Of a stretch of DNA of 64,000 nucleotides, positions 10,649 to 22,009 are shown piece after piece. Source of the DNA: Cenococcum geophilum 1.58 (lineage: Eukaryota; Ascomycota; Dothideomycetes; Gloniales; Gloniaceae); NCBI GenBank assembly GCA_001692895.1, contig KV748204.1, positions 1,454,771 to 1,518,770 of the forward strand, in the 5' to 3' direction. Position 1 is the first letter of the stretch; each line of letters starts with the position of its first letter. Under the pieces are notes generated by a model, which saw nothing but the letters and a program-made list of their open reading frames with translations, made no database searches and had not been told where the DNA came from. Position numbers and translations under genes: made by a program.

Positions 10649-12849
10649 GAAATACAATTTAAAGATTAATTAGGTTATAGGTTAAGTTAATATTAGAGAT
10701 ACTTAACGCCGTAAAATGCGATAATAAACTAAGTTAGTATAATACTAAGTAGGAACAACCTATAAAGAAATAGAAAAAGGGCTAAGCCATATACTAAAGA
10801 GATACCATAAGTATGGCAAAAAGTTATAGTTACCGGAAAGTGAAAAGTTGTTAGAGTATATAGCGTAGGACTATAAAATAGAGTTAGAAGAAGGAACGAG
10901 TTTAAGGTTTTTTCTAATCTATAAGCTTATTAAAGAAGAAGGTAGAGTACTTAAAGAGTTTATCTAGGAGAACTTATAAAATGGATATATTAGACTATTA
11001 TAGTTATTAGCGGGTTATCCAGTACTATTTATACTAAAGAAAAATGGCAAGCTAAGGCTGTATATTAACTATAGATAGTTAAACAGCATTACTAGAAAGG
11101 ATAAGTATCCTTTACCCTTAATTAGCAAAATCTAAGATAGGATAGGTAATGCGTAAATCTTTATAAAGATAGATCTNAGATNGGCGTACTATTANATTAN
11201 AATTAAGGAAGGNNANAAATNGAAGGCAGCCTTTAGGTTAAAGGAAGGACTATATAAACTATTAATTATACAATTCGGGCTTATAAATATACTAGCAATA
11301 TTCTAAAAGCGTATTAATAATATATTAGGAGAATACTTAGATAAATTTATCATAGTATATCTTAACGATATTATTATCTACTTAATAACTAAGGAAGAAT
11401 ATAGAAAATATATTAAATAGGTTTTAAAGAGACTATAAGAAGAACAGATGCTAGTAGCAATTAAAAAATGCGAGTTCTTTACTAGGAAGACTAATTTTAT
11501 TAGATTTATTATTAAACTAGGCCAACTTAGTATAGATCTAAAGAAGATTAAGGCTATAGTAAATTAGTAAGAACTAGAGAACGTTATATAGTTAAAATTA
11601 TTTTTAGGGTTTTGCAATTACTACAGAAGGTTTATAGCGTAATAGTTAAAGGATATTAAACTATTTACGCGATTAATAAAAAAAGAAGAACTATAGGTAT
11701 AGGGAAAGAAATAATAAGAGTTATTTAGAAAAGTTAAAGAGTTATTTACCTAAGAGCCAGTTCTTAAGATCTATTAACTAGGTTTAGAAACAGTTATAGA
11801 AATAGATATATTAGACTTTATACTAAGGGTATACTTTATATAGAAATATCTAAATAGATAGCATTTAGTGGTATACTATAGTCGGAAGATAATACCACTA
11901 GAGTTAAACTATAATATCTATAACAAGGAGTTATTAGGTATAGTTATAGTATTAAAGAAATAAAGAGCATTCTTATAAGGTATAGAAAAACTATTTATAG
12001 TTAAGATAGACTATAAGAACTTAATAGGATTTCTAATAATAAAGGAACTTAATTAAAGACAGGTTAGATAGGCAGAGATGCTTATAGAATACTATTTTAA
12101 GATTTAGTATATTAAGGGTATAGACAATACGCGGGCCGATACGTTAAGTTAAAAGGCTAAACTATAAAATAATAAGAAGCCATTAGGGGCTTTACTGCAA
12201 AAAGATATAGATAGGTTAATTAGGTATAATTATCTAAAGATTATAATAACTTAAGAAAATAAGTTAGAAAAAGTTTATAAGTTACTAAAAAGCTTTTAAG
12301 TATAGAGAATTTTAAAAATATAGCTAAAATATCTATAAACGGATATATATGAAAACCAAGAAGTAAAGTATATCCTAAAAAGTATAGCAGAGCACTTTAT
12401 AGAAGATTTCTATAAGGGACTAACTTAAGGACATAATGGAGCTATAGGCTTAGTATTAAGACTCTAAGAGGAGTATATTATTAACAGAATTTAAAAAATA
12501 GCTAGGAAGGTTACTAAAGAGTATTTAAATTACTAAAGGAATAAACTAATAAAGTATAAGCTATATAGAGGGCTATAACCTATTAAAATACCAGAGAGAC
12601 TATAGGAGGTTATATTATAGGACTTTATTATAAAGTTGCTAAAATTAAAAGATCCTATTATAGGACAAGATTATAACGCGATCTTAGTAATAGTAGATAA
12701 GCTTATAAAGTAGGGATACTTTATAGCGTGTACAGAAGAGATATTAGTAGAAGATATCGCTAAAATCTATATTAAGGAAGTGTTTATAAAATATAGAGTA
12801 CTAAGTAAGATCGTATTGGATAGAGATTTAAGATTTATAATAGTATTTT
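10649..12849 (+). pseudogene. pol remnant of element A: RT, RNase H, start of integrase
   Basis: The reverse transcriptase is recognisable by a QFGL...A-IFQ block near 11,270-11,320 and the YLxDI catalytic block near 11,350-11,390. RNase H and connection domains follow to about 12,150. The integrase zinc-binding part and the beginning of its core lie at about 12,330-12,845. Element C interrupts it at 12,850. It is broken many times over. Confidence 0.75.
11177..11221. other. Cluster of ambiguous bases (N) in element A RT
   Basis: Eight N calls are scattered through 45 bp inside the reverse transcriptase of element A. This suggests a consensus built from several near-identical repeat copies. 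Confidence 0.95.
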
Positions 12850-13052
12850 TGTTAGGACGCTAAGGTCCTTAGGGCATATAGTAACGTAACAATAGTAGTA
12901 AGATGCAAAGAGTATCTAGTTCTTAATAAAGTAGAACTATAGAACTGAATTCTGCTATTCTCTAATGCGGGGCGACTACGTTTTGTAGGCGCCTTGCCTA
13001 CGCCTCGCCTGCGCTAAGCCGGTTACGGCCAGTGCGTCTCTATAGCCTAATA
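12850..13052 (-). repeat. Left (3') LTR of element C
   Basis: 203 bp, paired with 19,271-19,473. Followed by a polypyrimidine run at 13,056-13,076, which is the minus-strand polypurine tract. Confidence 0.9.
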
Positions 13053-13556
13053 ATTACCCCCCCCCTTCTTAAGCGGCTGTCCTTAGCCGACGCTATTATA
13101 TAATAGGAGTGCTATTATTGCCCTTCTCTAAATAAAAAGTTTTTAATAAATTTAAGTAAATTAAATAATATAATAATAGGGCAATGTAATAATAGAATAA
13201 TATAATAATAGGACCTTATAGAGATCTATAAAGGTAGGAGTTCCCACCTAGGTAGGACATTAGATTTCCCTTCTAATTTCATTTTAATTCGTTTAGCCTG
13301 CGACTTGCCTTCTTTATAACTTCTAATTAATTATAAATCGCAAGCGCTAAGCCGTCAGTTCGCCTGCTTACGAGTCTTCCGTAAGTATTTTTTATATTAG
13401 CTTATAGCTGTCGCTAACCCTGCTAGGCGCCGTCAAAGCTCCTACACCGCTCGCAAGCTGCTCCCCTAGCTTTGCTAGAACTAATCTGCCTCTATTATAC
13501 TAAGCGTATAGCTACTGCTAAGCGGGCCACTTATAGTAAGCAGGCCAACTACAATT

Positions 13557-14150
13557 ATGGGTACTACTAATAACTAAATAAGTCGTGTCAACCAGTACGT
13601 CTAAGTGCGTTAGTTTAGGTTCTAATGGCTAACAGACTAGGTCCCTAAGGCCTTCCATAGCCGCCTAAATAAGCTACTCGCCTTTATTAATAGGGCTAAG
13701 CGCTAGTAGGTTACTAGCGGGGACATAGCTAACCTTAACGCTCGCGTCGCTACCGCCTAGAAGTCCTTTACAAAGGATATTAAGGCCTTAGTGCACACCG
13801 GCGCCAAGCACGGTCTCCGCCAGCGCCTAAAGGGCGAAGACTTTCCCCTACTCTAAGTGCAGGAATTATAGGCCATCCGTTATACTCTTAAAGGAATTCT
13901 TAACATAATACGCGCTTTAGTACGTGTCGTAGCGCAGGTGTTTCGCCGTTATAGTATATGCTAATAGTACCTATAGGCCAATATACCTCCCATTGTAAGG
14001 GATAAGGAGGAGGATAAGGGTGAGGAGGATAAGGAGGAGGGAGAGGAGGAGGATAAGGGTAAGGAGGATAAGGAGGAGGGAAAGGAGGAGGATAAGGGTG
14101 AGGAGGATAAGGAAGGAGGGGAGGAAAGGGAGGATTTAATGGAGCTGTAG
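13557..14150 (+). pseudogene. Antisense-oriented frame in element C with an acidic Glu/Lys repeat tail
   Basis: Opposite to the pol genes of C, a single plus-strand frame runs from an ATG at 13,557 to a TAG at 14,148-14,150 (about 197 codons). Its middle has a plausible globular composition. Its last third (about 13,997-14,135) is almost pure purine and reads as repeats of EEDKGEEDKEEG type. It lies between the integrase/chromodomain end and the 3' LTR. Several grass and fungal gypsy elements carry an antisense ORF at this position. I do not recognise the product. The frame is now broken. Confidence 0.45.
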
Positions 14151-14279
14151 AGTATCTATATTTCTATTAGCGTATTACCGTCACTCCGCCGTTATTCCGT
14201 TGTTACCCCACTAGTGGGGCGTAACCTTAGTTATAATTAAAAGTTTTTTTATTTTTCTACCTACTTTCTTTTCCGTTTA

Positions 14280-15620
14280 CCCCTTAGGGTAAAGTAACTA
14301 TTATATATCTTCTTTGCGTCCTTATCGATGTCCTTTACTAAGACCTATTCGTTATATTCTTTTAGCTAGCCTTTTTACTTAACCAGGTACTGTAGGGTCT
14401 AGTTATATCCCTTTCTTCTACGCACTTCTTCTACCTTATATTAGTTCTTTTGGTCCGCTTAATTGTCTAGCTTAATAAGCCCTAGTAAAGGGTCTCTAGT
14501 AGTGCCCTTACGTTATTTATATAGCTCTAGTAAGCTAATATAAAACACTAGGTGGATACGGTAAGACGTAGGTAGATATAGTTAGTATGCTTACTTTCTA
14601 ACTAATTTAGCTATACTAAAAGGTCCAATAAAGCGTGCTATAAGTTTCTTACTAGGCCTTTTTAGTTTAAGGTTCTTAGTTAATAGCAAGACTAAATCCC
14701 CTACTTTATATATCTGTAGTTAGTAATAACGATTATAGTATTTTACCTACGCCTCGGTAGCGTATTTCTAGCGTTTCACCAGCGCTTTACGTTTAAGGGA
14801 TATCCTTTTAATCCTTTTAGAGGCGGCTAGAATAGAACTACTATTGTCCGCCTTAACCTCGTATTTTAGACGCGGGTAAAACCTATAGTAGGCATAGAAC
14901 GGGCTTATACCCGTCTTACTATATTTAGCATTATTATAGGCGAATTTAGCTAGCAATAAGAGGCCTACCTAGTTACTTTACTTTTCGTTATAGAACACAC
15001 AGAGGTAATACTCTAAGGTTTAGTTCTGGCGTTCTATTTACCCATTAGTTTGCGGGTAAAAGGCTATACTTAGCCTACGTTTAATTTTTATAGTAAAGTA
15101 TAGCTCTAACTAGAACTTACTAATAAAGATACTACCGTAATTAGATATAATCCCCCTAGGGGCTCTAAAACGGCGTACTACTTTATTAAGGAAGAGATCC
15201 GCAAGTTCTGTTACAGTAATAGTTTTTACTATAGGCAGATATAAGGCCATCTTAGTATAGCGGTCGACTATTATATATATTGCGTTATATACCTTATTGC
15301 CTTATTTACTAGGCAGTAGGCCTATAATAAAGTCCATTATAATCTCCTGCCACAGCTAGTCTAGGTAAAGCAGCGCTTAGAGCTCGCCATAAGGGCGATA
15401 TTAAGGCGTATATATACATTGGCATAAATTATAGGTAAAGATATAGTTTATAACGTCCGCATTTATACTAGGCTAGTAGTATTTACATAAAAGTAGATTT
15501 AGAGTCTTTTTCTTACTAAAGTGCCTAACTAGGGCATTATTGTAGTAGATCTATAGGAGTTCTGTATAAACCGCTGGGTCTAGGGGTATATATAGCCTCC
15601 CGCGGTAACAAAGTAGTCTA
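14280..15620 (-). pseudogene. Integrase and chromodomain remnant of element C
   Basis: A minus-strand open stretch at 14,956-14,768 reads LAKFAYNNAKYSKTGISPFY, the typical end of a gypsy integrase core. Downstream, around 14,440-14,290, aromatic and acidic residues spaced as in a chromodomain follow (LQYLVK...EYNE...LVKDID). Chromodomains on fungal and plant gypsy integrases guide insertion to H3K9-methylated chromatin. Broken. Confidence 0.7.
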
Positions 15621-18080
15621 GCGGAATTAAACTACCACACTAGCTTTAAGCGGGCGCGTTAACGGCGTCTTGCAGTATCTATACTATTACTGCGCTTTTG
15701 CAGTATAAAGTTATCTTTAGTCTAAAGTCCTTTAATAAGCTTAATAACTGTTTCCGTACTAGACTTATAAGCACTCTCTTAAGTACTAGCTTCTCTAACT
15801 TAGGTCCTCGTTATACGCTACTTAATAGCATATATATAGGTTGCCTAGTCAAACTGTAATGCTATATAGCCTAGGCGTACCGCCGTTAGGTTGCCGGCTT
15901 ATAGCCGTAAAAACGATACCTTTATAAAAGGCTCGTTTTCTTATATACCTAATAGGACTTTTACTTTAAGTTAGTGGCCCTATATTCCCAAAGTCCTTTA
16001 GAGCAATAGTAGTATAGTGTCTTCTTCTAGCGGACCCCCTGCGCCTAGGGGTTACCTTAACGGCGCGTTTACGGGGTTCGTTTTTCCCGCCCTATACTTA
16101 ATAACAAAGTTATAGGTAGCTAATACTATAGCCCACCTAGCTTGCCGTTTATTAAGGGCTTTTACTTTTATAAAACCCTTTAGATTATTATAGTCTGTGA
16201 GCACTTTTAGGTGGCTTAATAGCCCCTTAATATAGTGTCTCTAATGCTTAAAAGCCTCTATAATAGCTAGTAGCTTCTAATTATAGGTCTTATAATTACG
16301 CTTTACTAGCGAAAGCTTCCTAGACTAAAAGGCTATTAGATGCTAAAGACTACCTTTAAATAGCTATAATATAATTACTGCTAGGCCTTGTATAGAGGCA
16401 TTAGTCTCTAACCGGGTCGGTAAGCCTGGCGTATAGTATTATAGAAGCGGCGCCGTCGTAAAGGCGTCGCAAAGCTAGCGCATCGCCTACTCCGCCTCTT
16501 TAGGCTAACGGAGAGGCCTAGCTTTACAGCCGTTCTTTACTCCCTTAAGGAGATTAGTAATAGGCTTTATAATAGTAAAATACTTATAAATAAACTAGTA
16601 ATAAAAGTTAGCAAAACCTAAGAAGACCTAGATATCCCTATAGGATTAAGGGCTCTCCCACTTAGTAATAGCTTCTACCCGGCTAGGATCTATCGCTATG
16701 CCTTTAGGACTAATAATATATTCTAGGAACTTAACCTCTTATACGCCAAACCTGCACTTCTTAAGGTTTGCATATAGTTGATATTACTATAACCTATATA
16801 GCACTTCTAGTACGTAGCGCTAGTATTCCTCTAGATTTTTAGAGAAAATTAAAATATTATTAAAATAGACTATATAGAAAACGTCTACTAGTCCTAATAA
16901 GACCCAATTAATATAGCCCTAAAAGGTCGCTAGTTTATTAGTTAGCCTAAAAGGCAAAACTAAATACTTAAAGTGGCCGTAATGCGTACGGAACACCGTC
17001 TTTTACTTATTGCCCCGACGGATACGAAGGCGGTAGTACGCATTCGTTAGGTTTAATTTAGTGAAGATCTTAGAACCTACTAAGCGGTCCAAGGTCTTAC
17101 TAATTAATGGTAGTACGAGACAATTTTTAATCGTCACCTTATTAAGGCCTCTATAGTTTATATAGAGCCGCAGCTTCCTATCTTTTTTAGGTATAAATAG
17201 GATAGGTACCCCTACGGGACTAGTACTTAGTCAGATTTAGCCTTTAGCTAAGGCGTTATCTAAGTACTCCCTTAGTACCTTTAGCTCCTTAACTAAGAGG
17301 TTATAGAGCGGCCTATACAGGACCTTCTGTCCCTCTTTTAGGTCAATAGTATAGTCGCCCTAGTGGTATCGGGGTAGCTTTCCTACTTCCTTATATAAGA
17401 AGACATCGCTAGCTTCTTTTAACTATGGGGGAAGAACCGGCAAGCTACCGTTATCTTATTTACTAGGCATTAATCCAGTAATTACTAGGGCGAAGACCCT
17501 AGATTCCCTTTAGAGAGACTCCGCGAAACCCTTAGGGGTTTATAGCAATAGGGATAAGCCGTCTAGCTTCTATTACCACGCCTTCGCCTTATAATTAATA
17601 AGAAGTCGGGCCTTCTTTAACCCTAGCATACCTAGGGTAACAGTAGGGGATGCGTTAGCCATTCTATAGCAGATAAGGGTTACTTCCCTTATCCTGCTCC
17701 AGTTATTCTTTATCCTTAATAGTACCTTATAGGCTTTATAGCAATATACCTAAGTTTTATTTAACTAGGAGTAGGTAGGTAATTCTATATCTAGTGTCTT
17801 AAAGTTACACTCTATTACAAATCGCTAATTAATTACATTTACTTCGGCGCCGAGATTAAGCATTACTGAGGTCTCCTTCTAGGTTTACTTAAATAGGACT
17901 TCTCCTAAGATAGTAATAGCTTCCTTATAATCTAGTAGTAGCTTACGCCCTATAGGTATAAGGGGCTCTAAGGGCGCCTGCCTTTTCCTAGCGTTAAGAT
18001 GGCGTTTACACTGCTTAACTGCGGCTGGTACTGTTATAGCTTTAGGCACTGTCGCCACCAATATCCTAGCTTGCCACAAT
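15620..18080 (-). pseudogene. Protease, RT and RNase H remnant of element C
   Basis: The minus strand shows an aspartic-protease-like LNLGAEVNVIN at about 17,865-17,833. A 64-codon open stretch at 18,079-17,885 lies just before it. RT blocks follow to about 16,650 and RNase H to about 15,900. The order gag-PR-RT-RH-IN places it in Ty3/gypsy. Broken. Confidence 0.7.
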
Positions 18081-19270
18081 TTTTGTAGTTCCCCTTAGGT
18101 TGGGTTAAACCCCTAGCAGTACTGCTTTGCCCCGCTATTACGTCGCTAGCGGTGGTTTTAAAGTCCGCTTTCCCTAAGTTACCTAATAGGGTGGTCTTTA
18201 TATTCAAGTTTACGGCGTGCCTATTGCTTCTAGCCTATAGGGCGCTCGCGCTCTTCTGGTTTTCCTCTAATAGGGCAGCTAGGGAAACTAGCTAATTTTA
18301 AGTTTATAGAAACTCCTAATAGTTAGTAACCGCAAGCCGTAGCTTTAGCCGTAGCTTCGCGAATAGGTGTATTATTAGATGCTTTACATTATAGGAAAGA
18401 TTAATTTATACTTTTAAGGAGGTTAGGTAAGCAGCAAACTCGTTTATAGGTTAATTAGTTCATTGCATTGCCCTTATATATATTAGGGCTATATAGAGTT
18501 CTCAATTAATAGGACTTTTAATTTAGTTAATTAGGAATTCTATTAGCTCCTTCTAGGTAAACTACGTATCTAGATGGTTATCTTTATACTACAGCTAAAG
18601 GGTTCGGTTAGTCCCCTTTATATATTATATAGTAAACGCGACTTTAGTATNCTTATCNNNNAAGCCGTTNTNCTCTAGGCNNAACGCTAGCTTTAAGCTN
18701 TCGCGGAAGTCTTGGTGCTNTTATATAGTCTTACTATAATATAGAGCAATCTTCTCTATTTTAACGGCCCGTTTTAACGGAGCGCCTATTATATTAGTAG
18801 CCTTCCGCTTAAGGTTTGGACGCATCTGGCTACGATCTAAGTACTCTAATAGGATAGTTTAAGGTTGTAGATCTAGGTTAGGAACGGAAGTCGACGTCAC
18901 CTTGCCGCGTTAACGCCGTTTTAGCACTTCCACCTCTTCCCTAAGTAAGTATAGTTTTCTTTGCTCTAGGAGTTATAGCTTCTCGTTTTCTAGCTATTAT
19001 ATTTCTTTCTATATATCCCCTTTATTTATAGCTTCCGGTTCTGTCTGGGACGATATAGGTTCGCCTATGTTATCCTAGGGCTAATCCCCAGGCTCGGTAG
19101 TACGTACTGCGCTAGTACGCCCTCGTCTCGCCATTAGGTCGATAGGCTGCAATATAGTTAATAAATATAGGTCGTCTTCTCGACAGAGGGTTGCCGCTAT
19201 GTAGTCGTGGCCTTAGCAGACTGCTGTGTTGTCGGGCCACTACCCCTGAAAAGGGATAAGAATTTAGTAC
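18080..19270 (-). pseudogene. gag region of element C
   Basis: Located next to the 5' LTR on the minus strand, with composition like gag but no intact motif. A cluster of N bases (18,651-18,720) falls here. Confidence 0.5.
18651..18720. other. Cluster of ambiguous bases (N) in element C gag
   Basis: About ten N calls spread over 70 bp inside a repeat, like those at 11,177-11,221. Confidence 0.95.
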
Positions 19271-19473
19271 TGTTAGGACGCCAAGGCCCTTAGGGTATAT
19301 AGTAACGTAATAATAGTAGCGGAATGCAAAGAGTATCTAGTTCTTGATAAAGTAGAACTATAGAATTAAATTCTGCTGTTCTCTAATGCGGGGCAACTAC
19401 CTTTTGTAGGCGCCTCGCCTGCGCCTCGCCTGCGCTAAGCCGGTTACGGCTAGTACGTCTCTATGGCCTAACA
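19271..19473 (-). repeat. Right (5') LTR of element C
   Basis: 203 bp, TGTTAGGACG...GGCCTAACA. Followed by the target duplication ATTTT, after which the integrase of element A resumes. Confidence 0.9.
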
Positions 19474-20749
19474 ATTTTAGGAGGTATTCTTAGCGGAGTA
19501 AGGAGTTAGAGCAGCAACTTTTACCGCATATTATCCGCAGATAGACGGTTAAACGGAAAGATTAAATTAGACACTAGAGCAGTATCTAAGGCACTATATT
19601 AATTACGTATAGAATAATTGGGTATCGCTATTACCAGTTATATAGTTTATATACAATGCAACACCTTAAGAAGGAATAGGTACTTTACTATTTAAGGCGA
19701 ATTATAGATATAAACTAAGAATATTATTATTACTATATTTAGTAAAGAATAGAGACATTAATAAATCTTTATAAGAACCTTACGGAAATAGTAAAGGTAG
19801 TATAGCAAAGGATAAAAAAGTACTATAACGCTAAGAGATTTAAGGGATTAGATCTTAAGGAGGGAGATAAAGTATAGCTACTATATAAAAATTTCAAGAG
19901 TTAACAACTAAGTAAGAAGTTGGACTACGTTAGACTAGGACCTTTTAAAATTATATAGAGGATTTTACTAGTTACGTTTAAGTTAAACCTACCAGCCAAA
20001 ATAAGAATCTACCCTATACAGTATATTGTAATGCTAAAGCTAGTATACGGGAATGTTAAGCCACCGGTCTATAAGGCAGACACGTATAAAGGATAAGAAG
20101 AAGACAAATAGTAAGTTTTAAAGATTATTAGTTATAAGGACGTTAATAATAAAATATAGTATAAGGTAAAGTAGATAGGCTATAATAAGACTACCTTAGA
20201 ACTACTAAAAAATTTAAAAAACGCTATAGGAAAGGTATAGGAGTATTAGAAGAGAATAGGTTAGGTAATATTAATAAAAAAGGATTGCTAAAAAATAAGT
20301 CACCTAAGGGGGACCTAGGAAGAGCGACTGCTAAACTACTTAAAGTTGTTCTCTTTATAGGAAGAAAGTTAGTTCTTTTATTACTAAGTTCCTGCAGACC
20401 TTATTTTATAAGTTTCCACTCCTTAAAACGGACCTTCTTACGTACTTTCTTAAGATAAAGCAGCTAAGTAGACGCTGCGATGTGAGCATTTAAGGCCTTC
20501 TATTCCGTATTTTAAGAACGCTTAAGCTTAGTAAAAGCCTACGCTAGGTTACTATTAAGCTTCGTAGTAGTAGATTAAACATAAGACCTTATAATAAATT
20601 ACTTAGGGAACTTAAAGACTATTAAGAGTTATAGGACGCGTATACTTAGCGTTAGAAGTAAAGCGAACGTTATAGGACGAATAAATATTTGCTTTAGTGC
20701 ACTTTAAATAAAAGAACGGTTGCTAAGATAAAGGACTCGCTAGCGCAAT
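19474..20749 (+). pseudogene. Integrase end and chromodomain-like remnant of element A
   Basis: The integrase of element A resumes with the YxPQxDGxTERLN block near 19,525-19,560, the conserved C-terminal core of gypsy integrases. A chromodomain-like stretch follows near 20,105-20,240. Beyond about 20,300 nothing is recognisable until TRIM copy 2. Broken. Confidence 0.7.
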
Positions 20750-20893
20750 TGTTATGCCCAAGCCCAACCCACTCGACCATACAAACCACCAAAAAGGTAG
20801 CAGTAGTGTCTCGCGACTGGACGGGCTGCCGGTTGGAATGTCTTATAAGCTCTCTAGCCCATACCGTAGGTATAGGTAGCGCATTATATAATA
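20750..20893 (-). repeat. Left terminal repeat of TRIM copy 2
   Basis: TGTTATGCCCAAGCCC...; 144 bp, paired with 21,199-21,342. Confidence 0.85.
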
Positions 20894-21198
20894 ACTGCAC
20901 CCCCTCCTAGGGCGCATGTCCTTAGGCGCCTAGACTACGATAAATAGCTAGCCTTTCGCTAGGTGGTCTTGGCCACGCAGCGCGCGAGCTACCCATAGCA
21001 CCCTAGCTGCAATCGTAAGGCGTCCCCGCTAGTACCCACAAGTACTAGTTATTAAGCTATAAGGTAACCTTCTAGCAAGCACGTGCGATACCCCGCACTC
21101 AACTACAGGCAGTGCAGTCGCTTAGGCTGTCCCGTACTCGTAAATGCTTAACCCTGTACTAGATTAAATACTAATCTCCGGGTAGTTGTGAGATATAT

Positions 21199-21342
21199 TA
21201 TTATGCCTAAGCCTAACCTACTCGACCATATAAACCATTAAAAAGGTAGCAGTAGTGTCTTGCGACTGGACAGGCTGCCGGTTGGAATGTCTTATAAGCT
21301 CTTCAGCCTATACCGTAGGTATGGGTAGCGCATCGCATGACA
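21199..21342 (-). repeat. Right terminal repeat of TRIM copy 2
   Basis: TATTATGCC...GCATGACA; 144 bp. Confidence 0.85.
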
Positions 21343-21575
21343 GCAATATAGACTAACCCCTTTTTCGCATAACAAGAACACGGAAATAGTATTATTTTAC
21401 CTAGTAATAACACTACGGCGATAGTATAAGCACGATAGGCTATAGAAGAAAGAGAAGTTACTTTAGGTATAATAAGTAACAATATTAACTAAATTAATTA
21501 GATGGATATTACACCTCTAATAAACGACTTAGAGATATTTAGAATCTTTAAGGACGAAGATAAAGAGGAGGGAGA

Positions 21576-22004
21576 TGGTATTACGGACGCTTTAAGTACA
21601 ATATTACGACTACTTAGAGAGAAGTTAGAAGAAGCTAGTTAGTTAATATAAATATAGTCTAGGATGGAACCAATAGAACTATATAACAAGGAATAGTAGC
21701 CGAGTTATATAATGTAATCTATATAATCTATATAATTTATATAATCTATAATAGAGTAGATAAAGCACACGTACCTTACGTATAAGGAGGGTTTCCTAGC
21801 AGTTAGTACGGTTATGTATTTAAAGGACCATAGTCCCTATATTAGATAGTTCTTTCCTTATAGTAATTCTTAGAATATAATTGGAGTTAATTTATTAGGC
21901 AACCACTCTACTAGTTATTATTACGTTATTGACTTACTTATAATACCTATACACCTAGCCCAATAACAAACCCATCGTAGTACTTGCTACAAAGTTCCGT
22001 TATA
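21576..22004 (+). repeat. Right LTR of element A
   Basis: Directly preceded by the purine-rich tract AAAGAGGAGGGAGA. Begins TGGTATTACGG and ends CCGTTATA. Copy of 547-977. Confidence 0.85.
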
Positions 22005-22009
22005 ATATT

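Larger units (their letters stand above)
12850..19473 (-). mobile_element. Element C: Ty3/gypsy chromovirus-like LTR retrotransposon, broken, inside element A
   Basis: 203-bp LTRs lie at 12,850-13,052 and 19,271-19,473 (TGTTAGG...CCTAACA), with a perfect 5-bp target duplication ATTTT at 12,845-12,849 and 19,474-19,478. The LTRs differ at about 18 positions, nearly all transitions, so part of the divergence is RIP rather than age. A C-run with TTCTT inside the left LTR is the polypurine tract of a minus-strand element. Minus-strand remnants from right to left are gag (about 19,250-18,000), protease (about 17,870-17,830), RT and RNase H (about 17,350-15,900), integrase (about 15,600-14,750) and a chromodomain-like end (about 14,440-14,290). 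It is broken in many places. The stretch next to the left LTR holds an unusual plus-strand frame, listed separately. Confidence 0.9.
20750..21342 (-). mobile_element. TRIM-like element, copy 2
   Basis: 593 bp, the same family as 10,054-10,648. The 144-bp terminal repeats are at 20,750-20,893 and 21,199-21,342. The target duplication GCAAT is perfect (20,745-20,749 and 21,343-21,347). The inner 305 bp matches copy 1 along its whole length. Two copies with different target sites show independent insertion events, both inside element A. Confidence 0.88.
547..22004 (+). mobile_element. Element A: Ty3/gypsy LTR retrotransposon, broken, with four nested insertions
   Basis: Two direct repeats of about 430 bp (547-977 and 21,576-22,004) flank a plus-strand gag-pol fossil. 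A purine-rich tract ends just before the right LTR. Remnants in order are gag with a zinc-knuckle-like stretch (about 2,015-2,070), aspartic protease (about 9,780-9,815), reverse transcriptase (about 10,850-11,400), RNase H (about 11,740-12,150), integrase (about 12,330-12,845, resuming 19,479-20,050) and a chromodomain-like end (about 20,105-20,240). Nested inside are LINE B, two TRIM-like elements and gypsy element C. Removing these with their target duplications leaves about 8.0 kb, a normal gypsy length. It is broken in very many places and clearly RIP-affected. Confidence 0.85.
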
